DNA of 12,810 nt, taken from assembly GCA_025449435.1 (NCBI GenBank), contig JANWJO010000197.1, positions 1 through 12,810 of the forward strand, read 5' to 3'. Below, piece after piece: positions 6,856 through 12,810 of this stretch (position 1 is its first letter; every line of letters begins with the position of its first letter). Both the position numbers and the translations under genes were made by a program. This DNA comes from Chloroflexota bacterium. Lineage in GTDB: Bacteria > Chloroflexota > UBA4733. Under the pieces are notes generated by a model. The model saw only the letters and a list, made by a program, of their open reading frames with translations, had not been told where the DNA came from and did not search any database.

Positions 6856-9423
6856 ATGGCGGAAAAGGAAGTCCTCTTCGAGGACAATATGGAGACCCAG
6901 GCGCAGGACTTCAACAACCTGCAAGACTTCATCGGCAACTCCATCGACCACATCGTCGTCGACGCCATTGCCACTGGCAACTACTACACCGGGCTGACCG
7001 TCAGCAAGGCAGCGTCGACGCAAATCTCTATTGCCATTGGTCGGCTATACTGGGGCGGCTTCGTGTACGTGCTGGAAGACCCGGTGATCATCGACTTTCA
7101 GTCGATTGCCGGAGCCATGCCGGTGACCCAGAAGCGGCAGATCGCCATTGTTGCCTGGGGGTCGACCATCATGACCGACACCCAGCCGCGAAATTTTGTG
7201 GTTGACGCCGACACCGGCCAGGCACAGCCGCAGAGCGTGTCGATGACCAGCATCCGACTGTGCAACGTCGGGCCGATCCCGGGGGTCGAGGCGCCGAGTC
7301 CGAATACGCCTGCGGTGCCGGCCACCAACTTGTTGATTGCGACCGTGCTGCTCGACCCTAGCGGGGTGGTGTCGGTGCAGCAAGAGGGTAGCACGCAGCT
7401 GGCGAATCTGACGAACTTAGCGAACACCGTCGGCATGTTGCTGTCGTGGCAGTCAATCATCAATGGGCAAATCTCGACCCTGCAAACGACCTTGGCGGCG
7501 TTGGCAGCGCGGCTGTCTAACTACTGCACCCTCGACATGTTCGGCAAGCTAGCGGATCTGGTCAATCAAATCTGGTTGCTAGTCAACCGGCCAGCTACGT
7601 ATCTGCTCGATACCATAGACAACTACTTTGATACCAGCCAGTCGGCGGTTGGCACCAACGTCGACGGCGCCTACAACGCCTTTATCGCTGACGGCATTCG
7701 CTTCCCCGCCGGGCAGAGCGTCGTCACCCAGCTTGCGCTGCGGAACCCAACCGAGCCGGTCATCCAGGCCTGGGACACCTTCGTCTTACCGAAGCCGTCC
7801 GGCTCGCGTATCCGCATGGATTGCTCATTCCCCGATTTTCCGCTTATTGCTGAGCGAATCTTGGCCCATCCGTATTGGACGTTCTCGCCGCGCAAGCTGA
7901 ACTGGGCCCGCGACCGCTTCCGCTGTGGCATCCCGTTCACCCCGTGCCCGTCACCGGCGGTGTTTACTTGGACTGGCACCCTCGACCCGGTGTTCTGCAA
8001 CTTGCGCTTCGACACGCGTGACACCTGGCCGGGAGTTCCATGCAACACCGTGCAGAAGTACCCCGAGGACGACTGGGACTTCCCGCGCTATACCCAGTTC
8101 CGCAACCAGTATTACTGGACCGACCACGTCGACGTCTACTACTGGTCCAAGGTCTACGCCAACCTGACCTACAGCCACAACCACTTCGGCCAGAGTTTCT
8201 TGAACTCGCAGGACGGCTGGCTGTCTGGCATCACCTTGTTCTCGCACGCGCCAAGTTTCTATCAGCCGCTGTCGCTCAACATCTATCGCTGCGACGACCA
8301 GGGGGTGCCGGATCATCAGCAGTGCGTCGGCAAGATCGATCTCGATGGTCCAGGCGTACAGGGGTGCTACGGCACCCCGATCTATGCCGGTGATATTCTG
8401 GGGCCGGTATTTGAACTGGTGTCGCAAATTGGTGGAGTTCCAGGGGCGCCGTCGCCGTTCAACTACCAGTCGAACAGCGAAGTTGTTATTTTTCAGAATC
8501 AGGACCAGAGTGGGAACTGGCACGTCTACTATCGCTTTCGGGCGGGAGTGGGCATTGTCGCCCCGCTGCGCATCAACTTCTCTCCGGTATTTCTCGAAGC
8601 TGGCAAGCGCTACAGCTTTCACTTGATGAGCACTTTCGACCACCAGTTCTCAGTGTGCAACGACTTCTCTTGCTACGGCGTGCACCAGGGCGACTTCTGG
8701 GAATATGACGGTGGCAGCTGGTTCCGGGTGGTGCCCGGCGGGCCGCGCAGCTTGCGCTTCATGCTGCATTACCTGGTATGGGGGCAGTGGGGACAGCAGC
8801 AGTCGCCGTCCGGGCAGTTGCGCTACGATGTGGACCTGGTGTCGCTGCAGTTGCCGACAGGCATTCAGTCCATCGACGTGTTGGCCGAGCATATCATTCC
8901 CAACGCGACCGATCTTAGCTACTCGGTGCAGGTCGGCAACATCTGGTACCCGTTCGCTGGCGACCCCGACAACCCGGTGCTCACCAACCCGACGGCGACA
9001 GCACTGCTACCGTTCCGGATGACCTTCACCGGCACCACTGACGTGATGCCGGGCGTCAGTCTGGTCAATTCCCAAGTCAAGCTACAGGCCTACGCTGGCA
9101 ATGGGTTCTACCACATCTCCACCAACATTCCGCGCGCCGGGGCGACTACCAGTGGAATCAAGGTAATCGCCACGGTCACCAACTACAACTCGGCGCACCA
9201 CACCCTCACTTGCGCGCTGCACACTGCGGGTGGCCGCAAGACCCCCGATACGGTGCCGACCGTACCGACACCGATGCCGGACGGTGTCAGCGCTCAGTAT
9301 GTCTGGTCGTTCACCGGCGCGAACGGCACTGGTATCAGCGCCTATCAAGTGGAGCTGACCGGCGGCACCGACGGCACTGGCAACGCCTACGTAGTCAGCC
9401 AGCGCGCGGCCTACAGCGTCTAA
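6856..9423 (+). CDS. Large baseplate/tail-fibre structural protein, cysteine-containing
   Basis: The 855-residue product has a strong ribosome binding site (AGGAG, 6845-6849), 6 bases before the ATG and directly after the I stop. The N-terminal part (residues 1-130) has FNNLQDFIGNSIDHIVVDAI, then YYTGLTVSKAASTQISIAIG and RLYWGGFVYVLED, the kind of wedge-attached beta domain seen in proteins annotated as phage structural proteins of the DUF4815 type; this assignment is tentative. Residues about 180-245 are helical and probably trimerise (QLANLTNLANTVGMLLSW, LQTTLAALAARLSN). The rest is beta-rich with many aromatic residues and 11 of the protein's 13 cysteines after residue 300 (for example MDCSF, RCGI, YRCDD, VCNDFSCYG). 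The end (PDGVSAQYVWSF, VELTGGTDGTGNAYV) looks like an Ig-like or fibre-type beta domain. It lies where P2 has gene H. A baseplate-attached fibre or adhesin is likely; enzymatic activity is not evident. Confidence 0.65.
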   Translation: MAEKEVLFEDNMETQAQDFNNLQDFIGNSIDHIVVDAIATGNYYTGLTVSKAASTQISIAIGRLYWGGFVYVLEDPVIIDFQSIAGAMPVTQKRQIAIVAWGSTIMTDTQPRNFVVDADTGQAQPQSVSMTSIRLCNVGPIPGVEAPSPNTPAVPATNLLIATVLLDPSGVVSVQQEGSTQLANLTNLANTVGMLLSWQSIINGQISTLQTTLAALAARLSNYCTLDMFGKLADLVNQIWLLVNRPATYLLDTIDNYFDTSQSAVGTNVDGAYNAFIADGIRFPAGQSVVTQLALRNPTEPVIQAWDTFVLPKPSGSRIRMDCSFPDFPLIAERILAHPYWTFSPRKLNWARDRFRCGIPFTPCPSPAVFTWTGTLDPVFCNLRFDTRDTWPGVPCNTVQKYPEDDWDFPRYTQFRNQYYWTDHVDVYYWSKVYANLTYSHNHFGQSFLNSQDGWLSGITLFSHAPSFYQPLSLNIYRCDDQGVPDHQQCVGKIDLDGPGVQGCYGTPIYAGDILGPVFELVSQIGGVPGAPSPFNYQSNSEVVIFQNQDQSGNWHVYYRFRAGVGIVAPLRINFSPVFLEAGKRYSFHLMSTFDHQFSVCNDFSCYGVHQGDFWEYDGGSWFRVVPGGPRSLRFMLHYLVWGQWGQQQSPSGQLRYDVDLVSLQLPTGIQSIDVLAEHIIPNATDLSYSVQVGNIWYPFAGDPDNPVLTNPTATALLPFRMTFTGTTDVMPGVSLVNSQVKLQAYAGNGFYHISTNIPRAGATTSGIKVIATVTNYNSAHHTLTCALHTAGGRKTPDTVPTVPTPMPDGVSAQYVWSFTGANGTGISAYQVELTGGTDGTGNAYVVSQRAAYSV

Positions 9424-9441
9424 CCAACGACGAGGAGCTCC

Positions 9442-9630
9442 ATGCCACAACTAGTTGATTATCAGCGCATCAAAGCCACCGCCGTCATCGTCACTGGGTC
9501 CGACATATACTATCCCGGCCACGAGTACCTAGTGAGCCCGGCGATCTACAACGGACAAACCGCGGACGGTAAGAACTTCAAGGACCTATGTGAGGTGGTG
9601 AGCACGGAAACGTTGGCCTTCGGTCCCTAG
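9442..9630 (+). CDS. Small protein of unknown function between fibre genes
   Basis: The 62-residue product has a ribosome binding site (AGGAG, 9434-9438) only 3-4 bases before the ATG. It is beta-like, with KATAVIVTGSDIYYPGHEYL, VSPAIYNGQTADGKNF and a short acidic C-terminal segment (CEVVSTETLAFG). No signal peptide, membrane segment or known domain is visible. Its stop (TAG, 9628-9630) is part of the ribosome binding site of the next gene, which starts at 9640, so the two are likely co-translated. A small linker or adaptor between the large fibre protein and the tail fibre is possible but not shown. Confidence 0.7.
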   Translation: MPQLVDYQRIKATAVIVTGSDIYYPGHEYLVSPAIYNGQTADGKNFKDLCEVVSTETLAFGP

Positions 9631-9639
9631 GAGCCGCGC

Positions 9640-11028
9640 GTGGTGCAGATCATCGACGCCAACAACATCAAGCTGAAGACCGATCAGCAGGCCATCACGG
9701 TCGCCTGGTTCAACAACTGGGTCGACCAGTTCTGCACTGCGCTGAACGGGGTCGGCGTGCGCATGGACGGCTACGACGCCGCCGAGGCCAACCTGGTCAA
9801 CCTCGGTCTCGCCAATATCAACTCGGTGCTGGGGCCGTTCCTCACCACGTTGCAGCAGGCGGCGCAGCTCGGGTTCCTGGTAGCGGAGGCGGACGGTCGT
9901 CCGCTGGCGCTGCAAATCGGTCAGCCGTTTGACATGATTCTCACCAGCACCGGGGCCAGCTTGTTTACTCCGACCCACTGGTTGATGGTGATGGACGTCA
10001 ACGACAGCACAAACTGGGGTGTGCTGTCGTTGGATAGCTGGGTGGCGGCAGACCTGAATCTGGCGGCGCACTGCATCTACGCCTCGAAGACGCAGACCTC
10101 GTCGTCGTGGCAGGTGACCTGCGGCAGCGGCATCCTCAATGCCATGATCAACGACATGAACGTGGCTACTGCCGCTGCTGCTAGTGCCCAGAGCGCGGCC
10201 ACCACCGCGTCGCAGGGCGCTGCCACGGTCACCGCGGCGCTGGGCTCGATTGGCGCTGCTGGCGTGCAGTCGATCAACGGCAAGGCTGGCTTCATCAGCC
10301 TGCTGGCCGAAGCCGACGTCGCCAACTTGGTCAGCGATCTGGCTAATCGTCCAACCAACACCTCTGTCACCACGCAGTTGGCGGGCAAGCAACCGCTCAG
10401 CACCGCGCTGACCAACCTGGCGGCGCTGACCTTTTCCAGCTTTGTTCTCGCCTTCCTCGGTGCGCCCGATGCCACCTCGGCGCTGACCACCCTGGGGGCG
10501 GTGTCGGCGACCAGCCCGGCGTTCACCGGGGCGCCGACGGCGCCGACCCAGACCGCTGGCGACAACTCGACCCGGTTAGCAACTACCCAGTTCGTGGGCG
10601 CGGCCATTGCTGCTGCTGCAATACCAGTCAAGGCTTCAGCGAGCGACATCGCGACCGGTACCGACGACACCAAGTTCGCGACCGCGGCCGGTATCGCGTC
10701 CGCCTACAGCTCAAAGACGTTACAGTGGTCCGCTGCGCAGGCAGCGGGGTTCACCCTGGGCGCAACCTTCAACGGTCAGGCGATTCCCTGGACCGCAGCA
10801 GGCGCGGGCACCATTACCCTGGCCAACATTGCGCCCGCGGGCACCGAATGCATGATCAGCTGTGAGGGTGCGGGCCAGATCACCTTCGCCGCTCAGTCGG
10901 GTGGTTCGGTGCAATCGCGCGGTGCACGATTCAAATCCAACGGGCAGTATTCGATGATCACCGCACTGGTGGTCACTAACACTGGCACCAATGCGGCGTG
11001 GCGGCTGGGTGGTGACTTGACGACATGA
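9640..11028 (+). CDS. H: Tail fibre protein
   Basis: The 462-residue product starts at a GTG with AGGAG at 9629-9633, 6 bases upstream; the adjacent GTG at 9643 is an alternative start. The N terminus (IDANNIKLKTDQQAITVAWF to about residue 165) probably attaches to the baseplate. Residues about 172-205 are an Ala/Ser-rich coiled-coil (NVATAAAASAQSAATTASQG). Next come SINGKAGFISL, then typical fibre-shaft motifs: QLAGKQPLSTALTNLAAL, SPAFTGAPTAPTQTAGDNST, TRLATTQFVGAAI, and KASASDIATGTDDTKFATAA (331-350). These repeats are a hallmark of phage tail fibres. The C-terminal 100 residues form a beta-rich tip (TFNGQAIPWTAAGAGTITLA, YSMITALVVTNTGTNAAWRL). The fibre carries the receptor-binding function to the tip; its stop overlaps the start of the Gly-rich gene (ATGA, 11025-11028), suggesting that the two products work together. 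Confidence 0.9.
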   Translation: MVQIIDANNIKLKTDQQAITVAWFNNWVDQFCTALNGVGVRMDGYDAAEANLVNLGLANINSVLGPFLTTLQQAAQLGFLVAEADGRPLALQIGQPFDMILTSTGASLFTPTHWLMVMDVNDSTNWGVLSLDSWVAADLNLAAHCIYASKTQTSSSWQVTCGSGILNAMINDMNVATAAAASAQSAATTASQGAATVTAALGSIGAAGVQSINGKAGFISLLAEADVANLVSDLANRPTNTSVTTQLAGKQPLSTALTNLAALTFSSFVLAFLGAPDATSALTTLGAVSATSPAFTGAPTAPTQTAGDNSTRLATTQFVGAAIAAAAIPVKASASDIATGTDDTKFATAAGIASAYSSKTLQWSAAQAAGFTLGATFNGQAIPWTAAGAGTITLANIAPAGTECMISCEGAGQITFAAQSGGSVQSRGARFKSNGQYSMITALVVTNTGTNAAWRLGGDLTT

Positions 11029-11621
11029 TCCCGGCGCTGCTCGGCCTCATCGCGCCGTCGTTTGCTCCGGTCACCACGGCGGTACTCAGCTCACAGGCTG
11101 TTGCAGTTCCCGCCGGAGCTAGCACAGTAAGCATTTATATCGTTCAACCTGGAAACGGCGGCAGTGCTCAGGGCAACGCTGGTGGCGATGGCGGCCCCGG
11201 CGGTAGTTGTAATTGGGATGTCGCTCTTTCTGTCGCTGGGCATAGCAGCCTTTATTTCAGTTTTACTGCGCTCACATCCGCACTCTGGGGCGTCGATAAT
11301 TCAGGCACTGGTATTTCGCTTAGGTTTACTAACTTTGGCGGCAACGGCGGTAGCGCCGGCGGCACTCCTTTTGGTGGCGGCGGCGGTGGAGCAGCGACCG
11401 AATTAGGTGCAGGCGGTGCAGGCGGGCTCAGTGCCGGTGGTACCTCGGTTACCGCTGGAAGCGTGCTTGCCAGCTATGTCGGGCATGGCGGTGACGGCGG
11501 CGGTATCGGTCAGAATGGATTCGATGGAGCTGGCTGGGGCGCAGGCGGCGGCGGCGCTGGGCAAGGGCCAAACTTCAGCGGCCAGGGCGGACCCAGTGGC
11601 GTGTTGCTGATCTTCAAGTGA
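11025..11621 (+). CDS. Glycine-rich fibre-tip/receptor-binding-type protein
   Basis: The 198-residue product is extremely Gly-rich after residue 40: PGNGGSAQGNAGGDGGPGG, FGGNGGSAGGTPFGGGGGGA, GAGGAGGLSAGGTS, GHGGDGGGIGQNGFDGAG, WGAGGGGAGQG, ending GGPSGVLLIFK. The first part (TTAVLSSQAVAVPAGASTVS, IYIVQPG) is the strand pattern that precedes Gly-rich domains in many phage fibre-associated proteins. Gly-rich loops of this type form polyglycine-II sandwiches in adhesins such as that of phage S16, which sit on the fibre tip and bind receptor. Here the gene directly follows and overlaps the tail fibre gene, in the position often taken by a fibre chaperone. A tip adhesin is the best inference; a chaperone or other structural role is not excluded. 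A leading hydrophobic stretch (MIPALLGLIAPSFAPV) might be part of the binding interface. Confidence 0.75.
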   Translation: MIPALLGLIAPSFAPVTTAVLSSQAVAVPAGASTVSIYIVQPGNGGSAQGNAGGDGGPGGSCNWDVALSVAGHSSLYFSFTALTSALWGVDNSGTGISLRFTNFGGNGGSAGGTPFGGGGGGAATELGAGGAGGLSAGGTSVTAGSVLASYVGHGGDGGGIGQNGFDGAGWGAGGGGAGQGPNFSGQGGPSGVLLIFK

Positions 11622-11645
11622 AATAGGCATAACGGAAAAATCACA

Positions 11646-11885
11646 ATGGCTGTCTCGTTCGACAACGTCAAGCAGAGCCTGATCGGGGTGCAGTCGGTGC
11701 TGGTGTCTGACATTCAGCCTGATCCCAACTCTGACTACTACGTGCGCTTCGTCGAGTTCTACACCGACCCGCCGGGAGTGATAAACCGCGCGCCGATCAT
11801 TCATATCACCCTGTACGGCGGCTCACAGCAGAGCGGCAGCAAGGGCAACTTGGAAGTGCAGATTCCGTCAGGGCTTCTATTTTAG
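11646..11885 (+). CDS. Small protein of unknown function after the Gly-rich adhesin
   Basis: The 79-residue product starts at ATG 11646, 24 bases after the Gly-rich gene, with only a weak CGGA-type Shine-Dalgarno (11633-11637). It is beta-like: MAVSFDNVKQSLIGVQSVLV, PNSDYYVRFVEFYTDPPGVI, IIHITLYGGSQQSGSKGN. It ends LEVQIPSGLLF with a TAG at 11883-11885. No known domain, signal peptide or membrane segment is seen. The last 9 bases overlap the 3' end of the oppositely oriented endonuclease gene (11877-11885), so its C-terminal residues may have been altered by that insertion. Confidence 0.65.
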   Translation: MAVSFDNVKQSLIGVQSVLVSDIQPDPNSDYYVRFVEFYTDPPGVINRAPIIHITLYGGSQQSGSKGNLEVQIPSGLLF

Positions 11886-12434
11886 ATTTCGGGCTGTCCC
11901 GGATGGTCGTCGGTTGTTGGCCTGCTGTTTCCAGGTAGCCCAGCGACAGTTCTGTGACGAATAGTCTCCGGAGTTGTCGATACGGTCGAGTGAGTATTGG
12001 CGACGCGACCCGGGACGTCGGCCCATGTCCTCGAGAAAGTTTTCGTATTTGTCCCAGCGTTTACAGATCTTGATCCCTCTGCCGCCGTAAGAGAAATAGT
12101 GCGGGTCGTTGGGATTTAGACAACGGCTGCGCATTTGCTTCCAGGCTTTATGCTCGACACTCCCGCTGTCGCCGTGCTTGCGCAGGTGCACACCGACTTG
12201 TGTGTTAATGAGGCAGCCGCATGTCTTCGTAGTACCTTGCGTTAGTTTACCGCCGTTTACCTCGGTCGTCTCTCCGCAGTCACAGCGGCAGAGCCAGTAA
12301 GTTTGATTGTATCTAGTATAGATTAACTTAATAACAGTTAAGCTATGAAAACGTTGTCCCACTAGCGATAGTCGTAAGCTCTTACCGAGCTCTGCTAAGT
12401 GCTTTTTTTGTCCCTTTGATCCGATCCAAGGCAT
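11877..12434 (-). CDS. HNH/AP2-type endonuclease, probable free-standing homing gene
   Basis: The 185-residue product is encoded on the strand opposite to all its neighbours. An N-terminal zinc-ribbon-like part has LVGQRFHSLTVI (24-35) and Cys49, Cys51, Cys53 paired with Cys72 and Cys74 (CRCDCG, TCGC). The C-terminal part has the pattern of phage-borne HNH/AP2-like endonucleases: WKQMRSRCLNPND, YGGRGIKICKRW, NFLEDMGRRPG, SLDRIDNSGDYSSQNCRWAT and QQANNRR (residues 99-176). Start chosen: ATG at 12434, with AAGGA about 10 bases upstream; the domain itself begins near residue 24, so a later start is possible. The base composition around 12290-12350 is markedly more AT-rich than the surrounding tail genes, which supports acquisition. 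Such enzymes cut at a target and move themselves between phage genomes. The catalytic residues are of the degenerate SLDRID form, so activity is likely but not certain. Confidence 0.82.
   Translation of the reverse strand: MPWIGSKGQKKHLAELGKSLRLSLVGQRFHSLTVIKLIYTRYNQTYWLCRCDCGETTEVNGGKLTQGTTKTCGCLINTQVGVHLRKHGDSGSVEHKAWKQMRSRCLNPNDPHYFSYGGRGIKICKRWDKYENFLEDMGRRPGSRRQYSLDRIDNSGDYSSQNCRWATWKQQANNRRPSGTARNLK
12323..12341. repeat. Inverted repeat inside the endonuclease gene
   Basis: TTAACT (12323-12328) and AGTTAA (12336-12341) form a perfect 6-bp stem with a 7-base loop. Across one mismatch the stem extends on each side by ATAG (12318-12321) and CTAT (12343-12346), giving 10 pairs. It lies in the AT-rich part of the endonuclease gene that encodes its N-terminal region. 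A structural role is unknown; it could occur by chance in AT-rich coding DNA. Confidence 0.4.
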
Positions 12435-12463
12435 CGGGTTTCCATCCTTCTCTGGGCGTCATC

Positions 12464-12517
12464 GTGGGTAGGACCCACCCCGGGACTATTGTACCCGGTT
12501 CGTTGGCGAAAGGCCAA
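12464..12517 (+). promoter_or_regulatory. Structured leader with three tandem hairpins before the tail sheath gene
   Basis: Three short inverted repeats follow one another in the 87-base gap before the sheath start. The first is GTGGGT-AGG-ACCCAC (12464-12478, perfect 6-bp stem). The second is CCGGGAC-TATT-GTACCCGG (12480-12498, 7 pairs with a bulged A). The third is TTGGC-GAAAG-GCCAA (12503-12517, 5 pairs; a C-G pair closing a GAAA tetraloop with one bulged G is an alternative). The likely sheath ribosome binding site AAAGG (12509-12513) is in the loop and 3' arm of the third hairpin, 8 bases before the ATG. No U-run follows, so these are not intrinsic terminators. They could set mRNA stability or translation rate of the highly expressed sheath. 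Confidence 0.55.
12488..12517 (-). promoter_or_regulatory. Candidate minus-strand promoter for the endonuclease gene
   Basis: Read on the minus strand, TTGGCC (12512-12517) lies 18 bases upstream of TACAAT (12488-12493). These are 4 of 6 and 5 of 6 matches to the sigma-70 -35 and -10 elements. Transcription would begin about 47 bases before the endonuclease start. It overlaps the sheath leader hairpins, so the match may be coincidental. Confidence 0.3.
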
Positions 12518-12521
12518 AAAC

Positions 12522-12810
12522 ATGTCACAACCAGTCTTCGGGTTACAGTTTATCCAAGTGGATGACCAGGCAGAGCCGGTCCTCGGCGCCAACATGGACG
12601 TGGTCGGCATCTGCGGCCCGTGCTCCACGGCAGATCCGTTCACCTTCCCGTTCGACACGCCCGTCCTCTTGTTCAGTAACGACCTCCTCACCCTGGCCAA
12701 GCTGCGGGACCCGGTCACCGGCATGTCCGACGGCTACATCATGGACGCGATCAACGGGATCAACGACCAGATGGCCGACTTCCAGCAGGCGGCGCAGCTG
12801 GTGATCGTAA
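12522..12810 (+). CDS. FI: Tail sheath protein, N-terminal part (partial, runs off the window)
   Basis: Ninety-six codons are present from ATG 12522 to the edge. The sequence (MSQPVFGLQFIQVDDQAEPV, then NMDVVGICGPCSTADPFTFP, FDTPVLLFSNDLLTLAKL, SDGYIMDAINGINDQMADF, QLVIV) has the pattern of P2-type contractile tail sheath proteins: a short N-terminal arm for inter-subunit linking, a VxGICG strand, TFPxxTPVLL, a helix with AINGINDQ, and a terminal strand before the handle region. The sheath polymerises around the tail tube and contracts on adsorption. It matches the P2 order (fibre genes, then FI, then the tube gene FII expected beyond the window). The ribosome binding site lies in the preceding hairpin leader. 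Confidence 0.85.
   Translation, partial: MSQPVFGLQFIQVDDQAEPVLGANMDVVGICGPCSTADPFTFPFDTPVLLFSNDLLTLAKLRDPVTGMSDGYIMDAINGINDQMADFQQAAQLVIV

Noticed and set aside
9628..9645. Alternative GTG start at 9643 for the tail fibre
   Set aside because: Both GTGs are in frame and only one codon apart; 9640 has the better spacing from AGGAG, so it was kept, but the difference is trivial.
11886..11904. Short hairpin CGGG-CTGT-CCCG near the convergent gene ends, considered as a terminator
   Set aside because: The stem is only 4 strong pairs and no T-run follows it on either strand; it lies inside the endonuclease coding region.
11877..12521. Group I or II intron hosting the endonuclease
   Set aside because: The flanking genes end and begin cleanly with their own stop and start, so no interrupted gene is visible, and no intron core elements were recognised.
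1..12810. CRISPR arrays, tRNA genes, integrase or attachment sites
   Set aside because: No regularly spaced direct repeats, cloverleaf-like sequences or integrase motifs were seen.

Overview
This window is part of the late (tail) gene cluster of a contractile-tailed bacteriophage or prophage. The core gene order follows phage P2: spike/baseplate V, baseplate wedge W (gp25-like), baseplate J, tail protein I, a large baseplate or fibre protein, a tail fibre, and the start of the tail sheath (FI). The DNA is GC-rich, which suggests a GC-rich Gram-negative host. No host marker, integrase or attachment site is visible, so host and lifestyle (virulent phage, temperate phage or prophage) are undetermined.

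Layout. Bases 1-113 hold the 3' end of an unidentified gene. Bases 118-3613 encode the spike protein (gpV-like) with an intein-like Hint domain in its middle, an 85-residue unknown protein, a 70-residue protein with a CCHC zinc knuckle, a gp25/gpW-like wedge protein and a gpJ-like protein. Several of these overlap by ATGA or GTGA, as expected of a tightly coupled operon. Bases 3610-6846 encode an unusually large tail protein I. It has an N-terminal repeat unit, what looks like one LamG domain nested inside another, a 20-residue-period Gly/Ala repeat array, the P2 gpI-like core and a long Tyr/Arg-rich tail. Bases 6856-9423 encode a large cysteine-containing baseplate or fibre protein. Bases 9442-11885 hold a small unknown gene, a classical tail fibre, a glycine-rich receptor-binding-type protein in the place where a fibre chaperone often sits, and another small unknown gene.

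Bases 11877-12434 carry an HNH/AP2-type endonuclease gene on the opposite strand. It probably landed as a free-standing homing gene between the fibre module and the sheath gene. An 87-base leader follows, with three consecutive short hairpins in which the sheath Shine-Dalgarno sequence lies in the last one. The tail sheath gene starts at 12522 and runs off the end.

How it works together. gpV forms the membrane-piercing spike. W and J build the baseplate wedges. The I protein and the 855-residue protein link the wedges to fibres and present carbohydrate-binding or adhesive domains. The fibre and Gly-rich protein recognise the host, and the sheath contracts. The most unusual features are the Hint domain inside the spike protein, the nested LamG/repeat architecture of the I protein, the zinc knuckle protein and the structured sheath leader.
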